Shown here piece after piece: positions 42,671 through 53,592 of a DNA stretch of 64,000 nucleotides. Source of the DNA: Hordeum vulgare subsp. vulgare. Its lineage: Eukaryota; Streptophyta; Magnoliopsida; Poales; Poaceae. The notes below the pieces were generated by a model that was not told where the DNA came from, ran no database searches, and was given only the letters and a program-made list of their open reading frames with translations. Position numbers and translations under genes: made by a program. How positions within the stretch are numbered: position 1 is the first letter of the stretch; each line of letters opens with the position of its first letter. The stretch lies in assembly GCF_904849725.1 (NCBI RefSeq), contig NC_058522.1, forward strand, positions 435,021,529 to 435,085,528, given 5' to 3'.

Positions 42671-45600
42671 ATGAGGCCGCCGGACATGTATGACCCCGGC
42701 GGCAGCTCTTCGTCGTCCCGGCCGCACGGCAAGCAGGAGCTGCAGCCGGAGCCGGAGGAGGCCGCAGAGGGCGCTCCTCGGCCGACCGCTACGCCTTGCG
42801 CACGAGCAAAGCAGAGGGGGTACGGCCTGAATATGGAGGAGCGCGACGTGTCCACGAGCAAAGCGCACCGCAGCGAGCTCAAGTCGTTGCTCGCGGCTCG
42901 GGGCTGCGCCTTCTCCCTCCCGCAGCTCCTCGTCGGCGGCCCTGACGATGTCAGGAAGCTTCACCAGACAGGCGGGCTGCGGCCCCTCCTCGACGGCGCC
43001 CCGAAGCCGTGCCGCGCCTTGGTCTGCGAAACCCACAGGAGGGTCGGCTCCGAGCCCTGCAGGGAGTGCCGCAACAAGATGCTGGATCATGGCATAACCA
43101 TTGTTGAGCAAGAGGAAGACCACAGGAGGCTTGTCCTTTCTTATCCAACCCAAGGTACGTAACACCTCTTGGTTTCTCTCCTTCCTATCCCTCTAGTCTG
43201 TCTAGTAAATAAAAAGGAAAAAAAAAAGAAACTTGGGCCACTCCCGTTCGCATTGTTGGGAACGACCCGTTCGCACGATCCACTCCCGAGCAGGGCGCAC
43301 AACAGCGCGACGCATACGCAAACGACAGCGCACCTAGGGCCCAGGGGACTATGGCCTGTTTGGAATTATAATAGATTATAATAATCTGGATTATCAATAT
43401 AGATTATATAATCTGATTTATAAAAATAATCTAGGTGAACATGTTTGAAGGTCAGATTATATAAACTGTAATCTATGTTTTACATTGTATAATGACATGT
43501 CTTATATTATATAAACCAGACATGTTTGGGGATCAGATTATATAAATCAATTTTAGACCGGAAAACCAAAAACAAACGCCGATAAAGATGACAGAGAGAA
43601 AAATACCGATGAAAGGACTAGGAGAAAGACTTTGTAGGCCAGCTGATCAATATGACCGACGGATTAACCCTAGATACGAACCATCGTTTCCTGCGGTAGT
43701 GTGTGTGGACTCATGGCAACATGGTGCATGCTTTGGTAGCGGATGTCTGACGCATCTGTGACATCCATCGACGGCGATTGTTTCCGGCGTTTTCTCTCCT
43801 ACTTTTTTTCCCTCTTTATGTAGGCCGATTTGTTCAGCATCGATGCTTAACTTTGCTTGCCATCACTAAATAATCAAACATATATGTAGAGGCCAGGGAT
43901 TGATCTATCTTTATAAAAATTAAACCAATAATTAACAAAAGCCCTAAGATACGACGCCACCCGTCTTCCACGTGAACAAATCGTTTGGATAAAACATTTA
44001 GTAGATTTTTGGTGGTGGCTTGTGTTATAAATACTCCATCCATTGATAAATATAAGATGTTTTTAATATTTTAATATAGATTACATATGACGATTGAAAT
44101 AAGTGAACAAATACACTAAATCGTGTCTATGTACATTCGATTGAAATAAGTGAACATCTTATATTTATGGACGGAGGGAGTACATATGCATAGCCGCCTT
44201 AAGAAGGTGGTGAAATGAAAACCAAAGTAGCTCCATCAGCCCAAAACACAGGCCGCACCAGAAAAAAGGAACCAGTCGCATTATTTTCTTTTCTTTCCTT
44301 TTCTTTGAACCTTACTTTGAACCTGGTTGTGGTCCGATGTTTGTGCGGTTGCTTTATAAAACGGAAGACACCCTTTTTCGTCAAAAAAGAAAGTCCATCA
44401 GAAATAACATATTAAATGGAAAAACGGTTTTTGTGATGTTGAGCTGCGTATAAATTTCTATCTTTGATGTTGTAATTTGAAAGAAAGCAGTATATGTAAA
44501 CAAACGGTTGTAACTCCCGCCTCGATTGAAGCACTGTCTCCCAAGCGAAGAGTGCACTTCAAAATCTACCTTGAAGACAGCAAACACTCGAGAACACATG
44601 AAGTAGACTATAAAGATTGTAAATATATTTGTCGTTTTATCGAGACTGCATTCAACTATCTAGATGATATAGATTTGTTTAAAAAGAAGGACTACTCCCA
44701 ACCTCTGCGTACTGCTCCGTCGGTTCCTAAATATAAGACATTTTAAAGATTTCATTATAAGCTACATATGGATGTATGTAGACATATTTTAAGTATAGAT
44801 TCATTCATTTCGCTCCGTATAACTAACACACGCACAGGAGCCCACACACACACGCGCCCAGCGCATGCACCACGGGCCGGACCCGACACGCCCAGCACAC
44901 GCGACCGAGCCCGCCGTGGCTTATTCATGAGGTGATAAATTACTCATGACTTCTTTCAGGTGTAGTGGAGGGTGGAGAGGAGCAGGCTGTGGTCTCGTGG
45001 AGCAATACCATTGATGTGATAGGTGGGGAACTCTTCATCCGTTGCCTCCACCTTGTGTCCAGGTGGGACTACGGCGCCTCCATCGCCTCCCTCAACCGTG
45101 AATTCAATTCGGTGGTTCGCAACGGGGACATCTACCGCCTTCGTCGAAAGAATGGGGTGGCAGAGCACTGGCTCTACCTCTCTTGCAATAATGTTACGGA
45201 GTGGGATGCTTATGACCCGTCCACTGGGCGCTGGATCCACGTGCCCAAGATGCCACCGGCTCAAAGAGGAGTCTGGGAGTCGCTGGCTGTAGGAACCGAA
45301 CTGCTGATGTTTGGGGCCTACGGAAGGGTTGCCTTGAGATATAGCATCCTTACCAATTCATGGACAGGGCTGGCTGATGCTGATGCTGATGCGATCAACA
45401 CTGCGCGGTATGGGTTTGGGTCAGCAAGTGTCGGTGAGAAGGTGTACGTCGCGGGAGGCATGGATCCTTCTCATATTAATGTATTGAGCTCGGCAGAGAT
45501 GTATGACTCGGAGACACATACTTGGACACCCCTTCCCAGCATGAATAGGGCCAGGTACGGATGCTCTGGCGCCTTCATGGACGGCAAGTTCTATGTGATC

Positions 45601-46047
45601 GGTGGTAATAGGAGTAGCGACGAGGTGCTGACTTGCGGTGAGGAGTATGACTTGAAACTGCGGTCATGGAGGGTCATCGACAACATGTCTCAGGGGCTCA
45701 ACGAGACAGTCGATGGAGCTCCTCTGCTCCTTGCGGTTGTCAACAACGAGCTTTATGCTGCTGATTACAGTGAGAATAATGATTTGAAGCAGTATGATAA
45801 GCTGGACAACAAGTGGATCACTCTTGGGAAATTGCCTGTACAGTCGTGGGACAAATATTGCTGGGACATGGGTTTCCGAGCGTGTGGTGACCGGCTGATT
45901 GTTATTGGGCGTCCAAACGATTCAGCTGATGAGGAGGTGGTTGAGCTTCATTCGTGGACCCCGGATGGGCAACCGCCTGTGTGGAATTTGTTTGCCACAC
46001 GGCCATACTGTGGCGGCCAGATTCTGTGCGCCGCGATGGGTTGCTGA
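42671..46047 (+). CDS. F-box/kelch-repeat protein, two exons
   Basis: Exon 1 is 42671-43154 and exon 2 is 44960-46047. The intron begins GTACGT and ends TTCTTTCAG, and joining keeps the frame (YPTQ|GVVEGG). The product is about 520 residues. Exon 1 encodes a variable N-terminus with a Cys-rich stretch (VCETHRRVGSEPCRECRNK). Exon 2 opens with an F-box-like segment, IGGELFIRCLHLVSRWDYGA, then IASLNREFNSVVRNGDIYRL. Kelch blades follow with Gly-Gly doublets (YVAGGMD, FYVIGGN) and AEMYDSETHTWTPLPSMNRA. It resembles the Arabidopsis At1g26930-like F-box/kelch family, substrate receptors of SCF ubiquitin ligases; the substrate cannot be told. No stop or frameshift is seen. AATAAA at about 46059-46064 is a possible poly(A) signal. 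Three candidate start codons in tandem repeats make upstream-ORF control possible. The N-terminal extension is longer than in the Arabidopsis proteins I recall. Confidence 0.85.
43352..43577. mobile_element. Possible MITE in the F-box/kelch intron
   Basis: GGCCTGTTTGGAATTATAAT at the left and AAAACAAACGCC at the right could be imperfect inverted ends. The interior is AT-rich and repeats GATTATATAA words in both orientations. No clear target duplication was found. Confidence 0.4.
44034..44180. mobile_element. Stowaway (Tc1/mariner) MITE in the F-box/kelch intron
   Basis: The ends CTCCATCCATTGATAAATATA and its complement ending TATTTATGGACGGAGGGAG are flanked by TA (44032-44033 and 44181-44182). 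The length is 147 bp and there is no coding capacity. Confidence 0.88.
44714..44822. mobile_element. Truncated Stowaway-like MITE
   Basis: GCTCCGTCGGTTCCTAAATA, then TAAGACATTTTAAAGA and ATGGATGTATGTAGACATAT, match the left half of a Stowaway MITE. The right terminus is decayed (TTCGCTCCGTATA). It lies about 140 bp before the 3' splice site. Confidence 0.55.
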
Positions 46048-47683
46048 GTCGGTCAACTGAATAAAGATAAAGGTTGGTTACTTACCTTGTACATACTCGA
46101 TTTTGTACTGTATAATTTTTTTTCTTTATCCAGTTTGCTCTATATATGTGATTTGAATGACACGGAGTTTCCTTTCATATTTGCATGCAGTGCTGGCTGT
46201 GCCTCATTCTCAGTCTCAATTTCCTGGGAGTGCCCCGCTGATGATACAAAAAGAGTTGCAGAGAAAGTAAGAAACATCCCATTTTTCTTCATGTTTGTGT
46301 TCCAATAATGTTTTAACGCTTCCTACGGGCGTTCTGATGATCTTGATCTCCATCATCCAACTTTATCTTTACAGTAGAACACAACTCTCAGTTACTTTCC
46401 GAACATCGAATGCAGTCTCTAGCTTTCCCTCTATTTTTGTTCAAGATTTTTCAAACTCTGAATAAAAAACAATTTAGACCCTTCGATATTCAGTCAGCTG
46501 TTATGAAAATGTATTTACTCGTAGTTAATTTGGTATAGATTAATCTGCTCTAAGAGTGTAAAATCATGATTTTTCTTTCCAGTTGTTTATTTTTCTTTAC
46601 AGTCGTTTCAACAACGTTCAACCGAAAATAAGGAAAGGCTGAACGTGTTTTTCCTGCTTTTACTGCACTTGCAATATTTCTCATGATTATAACCCAACGT
46701 TTGTTCGATTATAAAGGTGAATTACATAAACACATGTAGTCGTGATAAGAGATAGGAAGGAGACGGCTTGTTTATGCTCTACTTTCTTCATCCTGTCCAG
46801 AGCAAGAGATCATCAATGATTCAAAGATGCTATGGTGATTTTGTTGCATGATTGCCATAACATTTCTAGAGTCCCGTGCATAATGAGTGGAATGGAGTAC
46901 CAAATGGCCGGATCCACGCAACCCGCGGCACGCGCGCTCATCATGAGGAAGTGAGTCGTGGCGGACGGCGGAGGAGGAGCACATGTACAACTCATTTTCC
47001 CAAGCTTTCAATGGCAGTGATAGAGCAGCCCTTATAAAGAAGTCTTACTCTTATTATTGTAGCAGCATGATACTAAACTTTCCATCATTTGTCGTACATT
47101 CACATGGGTCATAGAGATTAACCAGGGATTATCGTCTTATATGAGTCTAAGCCCATCTATAATCCAACATTAGGGAGGTCCAACAGAAATAAATGTTAAG
47201 AAGAATCTTACACTTTTTATATTACATGCAACCATATCATACATAGGTAAAAGTGTTGTTGCCGGAGCAAACAACAGTTCAATATGGCTGCCCTCGGGAT
47301 TTCTCTGGGTCGCCATCCTCCAGTCAAAGAGGATAATAATATCAGCAAGACAACACAGAAGAATGAAATAATTAGATCTAGATGAATGCCAGATAATTAG
47401 ATCTAGATGAATGCCAAATAAGTATTATTATTTTTCGCTCACCACCCTCCAATTAAAGAAGATTATAATATCAGCAACACAACACAGAAGAAGAAAATGG
47501 ATTTAATCAACTGGCATAAACAACATACTAATTAATACAGAAACCCTTGTAATTACATTCTCATTCTTCTCCCAGTAATTTCCCCCAAAATTGATGACCA
47601 GTAACAAATGTAAAAGAAATTGGCTCCAACTTCAAAAATGGGACGCACGCTCCAACTCGACCGCCTGCTCGCTCCAAGGCTAA
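46048..47683. other. Intergenic DNA between the convergent F-box/kelch and EDD1-like loci
   Basis: Contains the F-box/kelch 3' region with the AATAAA signal. A small duplication follows: ATAATATCAGCAAGACAACAC near 47336 recurs near 47467, and ATTAGATCTAGATGAATGCC occurs twice about 24 bp apart at 47371-47415. No further gene is supported. Confidence 0.45.
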
Positions 47684-49381
47684 CTAAAACCCTGGTAAAA
47701 CCGAGAGGTCGGCTATCCCCTTTGTCAGACTCGCAACCTTTTGTAGCAGTGCCAAGCGATTGTTACGGATCTTCTCATCTTCCTGTTTCATGGGCATCAC
47801 CAGATAAAAACAAGATTAATTAACCAAGGTAAATGTGCATATATACACTGTTCTTTTAATGGTAAAAATGAAATGGATCAGGAGATCTTGAAATGCATAG
47901 ATTTGTGCTCACCGCCATCACGAAAACGTTGTTGAAGAAATCCTCCAGGGGCTGTATCAAGAGCAAAGAAGACTCGGCGAAGGTTTTGACGTCGACGCCT
48001 GCAAGAGCGGTGAACAGAGCACATGTGAGCGGAGCTGTATGAACCGCGGATCTGAGGCTTGCCGCATTGAGGAATGAAGATAGGCTTGTGTACCAGTATG
48101 GATCTTATTGGCAACCTCCAAGTAGGCGCTCCACAGGGCTTTTTCTTCGTCATTCTCGAATACGCTTGCATCGACCTGTGTGTCGCATTCGCGGTGAGGC
48201 AGGCCATTGATGGATACTACATCGGCAAGCTTACTTCATAATTCAAGCTGCACTCTGAGTTGTAATGACGATACGTATCGACGTAGAAAACAGCTAGTAC
48301 CTCCCAAGCAGACTCAATTTTCTTTCCACGTATAATTCGAACTGGCCTTGAATATGCCTCGACGATTTTTGGGAAATCCTTGGTTCTTGAAAAAGCTTCC
48401 ATCTGGAAATGTCCACATAGCAAGATCATCACCAAAAAAACTCAAGACGCTTCAATAAATTTCATGAAGGTCTCATAAGAATTGAAGGATCTCAAGTTTT
48501 AGCACTATATGATTTCTTACTTCAGCTGCCGTTTGTGATGCTAGATAAGGGCAGTTTGCACGCTCCATGAGCACCGACCGAACTATTTCGCAGTTAATTC
48601 CCTCATCCACCTGATAAAAGATAAGGAAATAATAAGTCATTTGAAAAGGACATGCAATTTACTCACATATAGGTTCCATCCGAGAGGGTAGAATACAAGA
48701 ATCTTGTGTAACTATATTTGTTATGACAGGTCAAGGAGATACGTACCAGAAGTTGTTCCAGCCTCCGTGTTACAAATTGTACTACCTAAGAATAGTTTGA
48801 TCAGGGTTGCCAAAACTATGTATCATGAACATACTACATAGTGATGAATCTGAAATACATACCAACCTCATTTATAATGTCACTGTCTATTCTGATAGGC
48901 TGCACCTCCGCCATCAAGGTCAAGGCCTTCGTGAGGTCAAAGTTCTTCTTGTTCTCAACCAATATTTAGACCTGTATAACATATATTATGAGAACATTTT
49001 ACATGCAATGATATATGCAGTTTCAACTTCCCTTACCAGTCCATAAGAGATCCTTCTCAGTCCAAATGGATCATTCGAAGAACTTGGCTGGCATCCAGCT
49101 CCAAACAGACCCACTAGGCTGTCCAGTCTGTGAAAAAATATCATTATTAGAGTCAAGGTTCCTAAATTTAACAACTTTTTTTTTATTTAACATCTGAATA
49201 ACAATGGCAATATATGTGAGGGAAGTACCTATCAGCAACTGCAAGGACTATACCAGCATCTGTTTTTAGAAATACGTCACCAGAGAACCTTGGAAGTGTT
49301 ATCTCAAACAGTGCTTCCGCAATCTTTGACATGAAAATTTAGTCAGCCAAAGTTGAGGAACCGCTTAACTTACCCTATTAA

Positions 49382-50074
49382 GAGCAAGTCTAGTAGAACC
49401 CTCAAACCCTTAAAACAAAAACCAGTTTTAAGGGTTGAGAATTGCACATTTTTGACACTTTTAAGGGCTGAAAAACAGGGGCAAAGACTAGAACCCTCAA
49501 ACCCAACCCTCAAAATCGGAATACAGCCAGGACCGCGCGCGCCGGCTGCTGGAGCTCGCGCGCTGCTGCTGCGGCGGCGCCGCCGCGGCGAGCTCCTTCT
49601 GCGGCAGGGAGAGGGAAGGGGAGGGGCGGCTGGCGCGGCGGCCGGGGCGGGCGCGGCGGGCGCGGGGGCGGGGCGCGACGGCGGCCGGGGCGGGCGGGGC
49701 GCGACGGCGGCCTGGGCGGGCGCGGGGGCGCGACAGCCGGGGCGCGGAGGGAGCGCGGGGCGGCGGCCGGAGCGCGGGGGGAGGCGGGGCGGCGGCCGGA
49801 GCGCGGGGGTAGGCGGGCCGGCGGCGGCCGAGGCATTTCCTCGCGCACACGGGGAACCAGCTGCCTCCCGCGCGAGGTGGAAAGTGGAGTACGGGTTGGG
49901 GGCAGTTTTCCCTCCCAACCCTTACTTTTACAGGCTGGGAAGGGGTTTGCGGGTTGGACCTTTAATTTTTTTTACGGGTTTAAGGGTTTAAGGGTTCTAG
50001 TCTACGTCGTTTTGTCGACGAAAACTGTAAAAAAACGGTTATTTGAGGGTTTGAGGGTTCTACTAGACTTGCTG
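49382..50074. mobile_element. Harbinger-type element with GC-rich core in an EDD1 intron
   Basis: Inverted ends (G)AGCAAGTCTAGTAGAACCCT and its complement AGGGTTCTACTAGACTTGCT are flanked by TAA (49379-49381 and 50075-50077). Repeated CCCTCAAACCC words fill the subterminal parts. The core (about 49528-49850) is almost pure G and C, built of GGCGGCCGGGGCGGGCGCG-like units. Long open frames there on both strands are composition artefacts. Confidence 0.7.
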
Positions 50075-50957
50075 TAAGAGCTGCCAAGAATGTATCACAT
50101 TTGAAAAGAGTCAGCAACCTGTTCTGGAAGACCATCCCTTAAAGCGTAATGGCGTGCCATAATTCCAGCAAGTGAAGTGAATTCTGTAACAATAGAGGTG
50201 GCAAGATCTGACATAGCCAAGGTAGCTGCGTCTTTGACAACTGGGATCATCCTCTCATTTATTCCCAGAACAAGGGTCAACTCCGCAACAACATTTTCAA
50301 CACGCACCATTTTGTCGAGCATTGTACCAAGTTTTTCCTATCCAATGCGATGTAGATAGAATAAGAATAAGCAAAACACAAGAATCTAAAGGAAAATTAA
50401 GCACAACTCACATGAAAGAGGATGCTCTTGAGCTGGCCTCGGAATTCAGATAAATTCTTTTGTGTATCCATCTTATAAAAGAACTTAGCATCCTCATACC
50501 TTGCCCTGTATTTGCATGCCAATTCAGAATGTACAGTTGACTAAAGTTCCCTTTCCAAACAAAAGGGCAGATGACAACAAAAGAACGCTTCTTTTTTGTA
50601 AAAAAAAAGAACAATTCAAAAACAATGCTGGTAACTTGACTATGCTAGTATTTTCTCATGCCAAAACTTTGGCTCTAAAACGAAAATTTGCACAGAAAAA
50701 TAATGATTCAGAAAGTTTTCATTGGGCTTTTTATAACCTGAGTACGGCTTCATTGCCTTTACGGACTACTTCTTCACTAATAGAACCATTGGCAACCTAA
50801 CAATAAACGCAGAATTAGAATAAAGACGGTAATCACTACCCTGTTGTGAAGTATATAAAGGTCCAGAAGCCATCTCACAGTAATAAAATATGGTAGCAGA
50901 TCGCCTGTAGACTTGGAGATTACAGGAAAATACCTCTGGTGTTTCTGCATAACCTGT

Positions 50958-51059
50958 AGAGAACATGCATATTATGAGATAATTCCTTTCAGTTGAGTAA
51001 TTTTCATTAGAGAACATGCATATTATGAGATAATTCCTTTCAGTTGAGTAATTTTGAAA
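50958..51059. repeat. Exact 51-bp tandem duplication in an EDD1 intron
   Basis: The unit starts AGAGAACATGCATATTATG and runs to CAGTTGAGTAATTTT, present twice with period 51 and no differences seen in about 48 bp. It adjoins the acceptor of the VMQKHQRYF exon. Confidence 0.85.
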
Positions 51060-51809
51060 ACAACAGAACATATCATTGGATTTATTATTTTGCGACTGCA
51101 TCATCAGAACCAGCAGAATTTAGTGCAGTTTATAGGTATCGCCGTCCGATTCTGTGCATACCGTTGTTAAAACATCTTTCGGAAGTTCTAGGAAGGAATC
51201 ATCATATCGACCAAGAATGGGCACAGGTGCCTCCACAAGATTAACAACCTGCATTGTGGTTTCAAATGTTTCAGGATAACTTCCAGTTTCAACCAAATAA
51301 TATGCACACACAAAAAATCTACCTCCTGCAGCAAGCTATCTGGTGCAATGAAATCCCCATCAACTCCTTTAGCCAATGTACTAGAGTCATCCAAGATTTT
51401 TGCGCTGCGCTCCTGCAATGGAGTGTTATATAAAAGGCACAATGAAACCTGGAATACTAATTAACTAAAAGTATTAATGGGCCGAATGCATGTTTTCCCT
51501 GTTTTCTGTAGGCTGAACAAGTTAGCCCCAGACAGCAATATTCTCAAGTGAAACAGATTGCGCACAAAATTATAACATTCTGCTATGAAACCTACCAAAA
51601 GGGCATGTGTTCGATGATCTACAAAAAGAACATGAGATCTCAGACTACGTATGAAGCCTTATATTTGCTTATCTAACCTGCATATCAATCACGATCCCAG
51701 CTTTTTCCAGAGTGTGCAAATATGATTCTGCAGTTTCCACCTGAACATTGGAGACAGCAAGCACAGCTGTTAGCCTGTCACGAAACAAAGAGTGAAATCC
51801 CTCTACAGA

Positions 51810-53416
51810 AAATAAGATACTCCAAAAACGACACAGCTGTTAGTTCATTGGAGTGGTTTTATCCGGTTTCTGCAGTTCGTAGGAGTGCTCGTTTTAAGAC
51901 TGCTAAGAAATTCTATGACGAACGATGAGAGGAATATTTTGAAATAGCAGAGGTCTACGTGACTTGGCTAAAACCAGATTCCTTGCTGAAGCCACTTTGG
52001 AGCATCAGCTGGACTTTATTGCCATTATGGAGACAGGGCGAGATAAGTTCACATCTCAGTTCTTAAGTTATTTATCGGCGGGGGTCGATTTCGATTGGCA
52101 TTGTCTCCCTCCAAGAGGAAGATTCGGAGGGATCCTACTTGGCGTCAGATGTGACACACTTCAGGTTAGGGAAGTTGTGTTGGGGGATTTTGCAGTTAAA
52201 TTTAGAATTTCATCCAAAAGGGATGGTTTTCGTTGGGCTCTTGTAGCAGTTTACGGGGCTGCTCAACCTGAACTTAAATCTGATTTCCTGGCGGATTTAG
52301 TTCGAATTTGTGATGAGAAATTGCCACTATTGATAGGGGGTGATTTCAATATCATTAGATGGGCTCACGAAAAGAACAATGATAATTTTGATGCTAGATG
52401 GCCGTTCTTGTTCAATACTATTATTGAGAGCCTTGACCTTAGGGAGATCGAACTCTCGGGACGGAATTTCACATGGGCTAATTCCTTACCTAATCAAACT
52501 TTTGAAAAATTGGATAGAGTTCTTACCAGTATTGATTGGGAACAGAAATTTCCTCTGGTTACTGTGCGTGCTCTTCAACGGGCGATATCGGATCATACAC
52601 CCCTTATGTTGGATACGGGGGATGCTTCGCACATGGGTAATAGAGATGGTTTCTCTTTCGAATCCAGCTGGTGTTTAAGGGAGGGCTTCATGGACATGAT
52701 TGCGAGGGAATGGAATAAGAACTTGGGTGGATCATCCAATATGGATCGCTGGCAAAATAAAATACGACATCTTAGACAATACCTTCATGGTTGGGCTAAG
52801 AATGTTTCGGGGACTTATAAAGATGAGCGGGAGAGGCTCATTAGTTTCATAGATGAGCTTGATCAAAAGGCTGAGTCCTTTTTGCTTGATGAATACGAAC
52901 GAAATATGAGGTTTGAGGCTGAACAAAAACTTCATGTACTCCTCAGAGAGGAGGAAATGAAGTGGGCGGATAGAGCCAAAGTTAGGGCCATTGTGCTCGG
53001 GGATAATAACACAAAGTTTTTTCACTTAATAGCTAATGGCAAGCATACGAAGAAGCGGATCGTACAACTTGAGCAGGATGAGGGTACAATTGTAGGGCAT
53101 GAGAACTTAAAATTGTACATCTCAAACTATTATAAAAAGCTGTTTGGTGCTCCTCATGATAGTTTTGTGACTATGGATGAGCAACAGGTGGCAGATATAC
53201 CTCAAGTCGGAGAGGCCGATAATGAGTCTTTATCTGCCCCTTTTATGGAGAAAGAGGTGATTGACGCGATTGGAGAAATGAAGAGTGGCAAAGCCCCTGG
53301 TCCTGATGGGTTTCCGGCGGAATTTTAGCATATATCATCAAAGCGGATCTTATGGCAATGTTTGATGATTTGTTTGCCGGTAACCTACAGCTCTTCCATT
53401 TGTATGGAACATATCT
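51810..53416 (+). mobile_element. L1-type plant LINE, truncated
   Basis: A 5'-truncated LINE lies next to the EDD1 acceptor at 51803-51808. A frame ending KTAKKFYDER (stop near 51928) is the tail of ORF1. ORF2 begins with the endonuclease start, where NSRGLRDLAKT is preceded by TGA instead of the usual Trp codon. It is cut at 53416 by block copy 2, and the rest of the reverse transcriptase and the 3' end are absent. Confidence 0.8.
51964..53328 (+). pseudogene. LINE ORF2: AP-endonuclease domain and start of reverse transcriptase
   Basis: A long open frame of 454 codons. Endonuclease motifs in order: IAIMETGRDKF (the Glu of the active site), LVAVYGAAQP, LLIGGDFNIIRW (Asp/Asn) and ISDHTPLML (the SDH motif). 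A linker with a conserved RAIVLGDNNTKFFHLIANGK follows, then the reverse transcriptase opening MKSGKAPGPDGFPAEF and a stop at 53326-53328. After the stop, HIIKADLMAMFDDLFAG continues in another frame until 53416. In active LINEs this protein nicks target DNA and copies the RNA there. The endonuclease half looks nearly intact, the rest is lost. The linker is normal for plant LINEs. Confidence 0.8.
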
Positions 53417-53592
53417 TTTTTTTGACAATATGGTGATATTTCAAACATCAAAACAAGACATAGCATAGTTTAAAATCAGCCAACCAAGTTCATCATGACA
53501 TAAAAGTTCGAATACATGCCACATCACATCTCATCACCCAACCAAGTTCATGACATAAAACTTCACACAAACAAATGGCACATCAACAATCA

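Larger units (their letters stand above)
42545..42690 (+). repeat. Tandem repeat around the F-box/kelch start codon
   Basis: Three direct repeats of 43-47 bp each contain ACTCTTCTT...ATGAGGCCG; a partial fourth (GCCGGAGCCCTACAGATATC) precedes them. The ATGs fall at 42581, 42628 and 42671. The first two copies continue GGAACCCTAG and stop; the third continues GGACATG into the main reading frame. Confidence 0.85.
47684..51802 (-). pseudogene. EDD1: EDD1-like organellar glycyl-tRNA synthetase, 3' part, with premature stop
   Basis: Fifteen exons on the - strand: 51678-51802, 51323-51412, 51162-51248, 50879-50953, 50738-50796, 50413-50505, 50119-50337, 49229-49323, 49037-49127, 48867-48971, 48747-48785, 48521-48610, 48301-48403, 48094-48175, 47913-47998, with a last one at 47684-47782 making sixteen pieces in total. 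They encode the beta-subunit-like half of the fused plant GlyRS that charges tRNA-Gly in plastids and mitochondria. Hallmarks are [97 protein letters not shown] and DFFNNVFVMA. Splice sites are GT-AG. The exon 48867-48971 begins GTC TAA: the Gln codon expected after Val is a stop (complement at 48966-48968). The 5' exons, including the alpha domain, are not found up to 64000; a LINE begins in the intron above the first exon. A truncated pseudogene is most likely. Confidence 0.85.

Noticed and set aside
42393..43165. - strand frame of 239 codons across the F-box/kelch first exon
   Set aside because: Antisense to a spliced exon whose + strand joins in frame to the kelch domain.
49353..49991. 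Open frames up to 212 codons on + and about 180 on -
   Set aside because: They lie in the G+C-only core of a Harbinger-type element; open in several registers and without family features.
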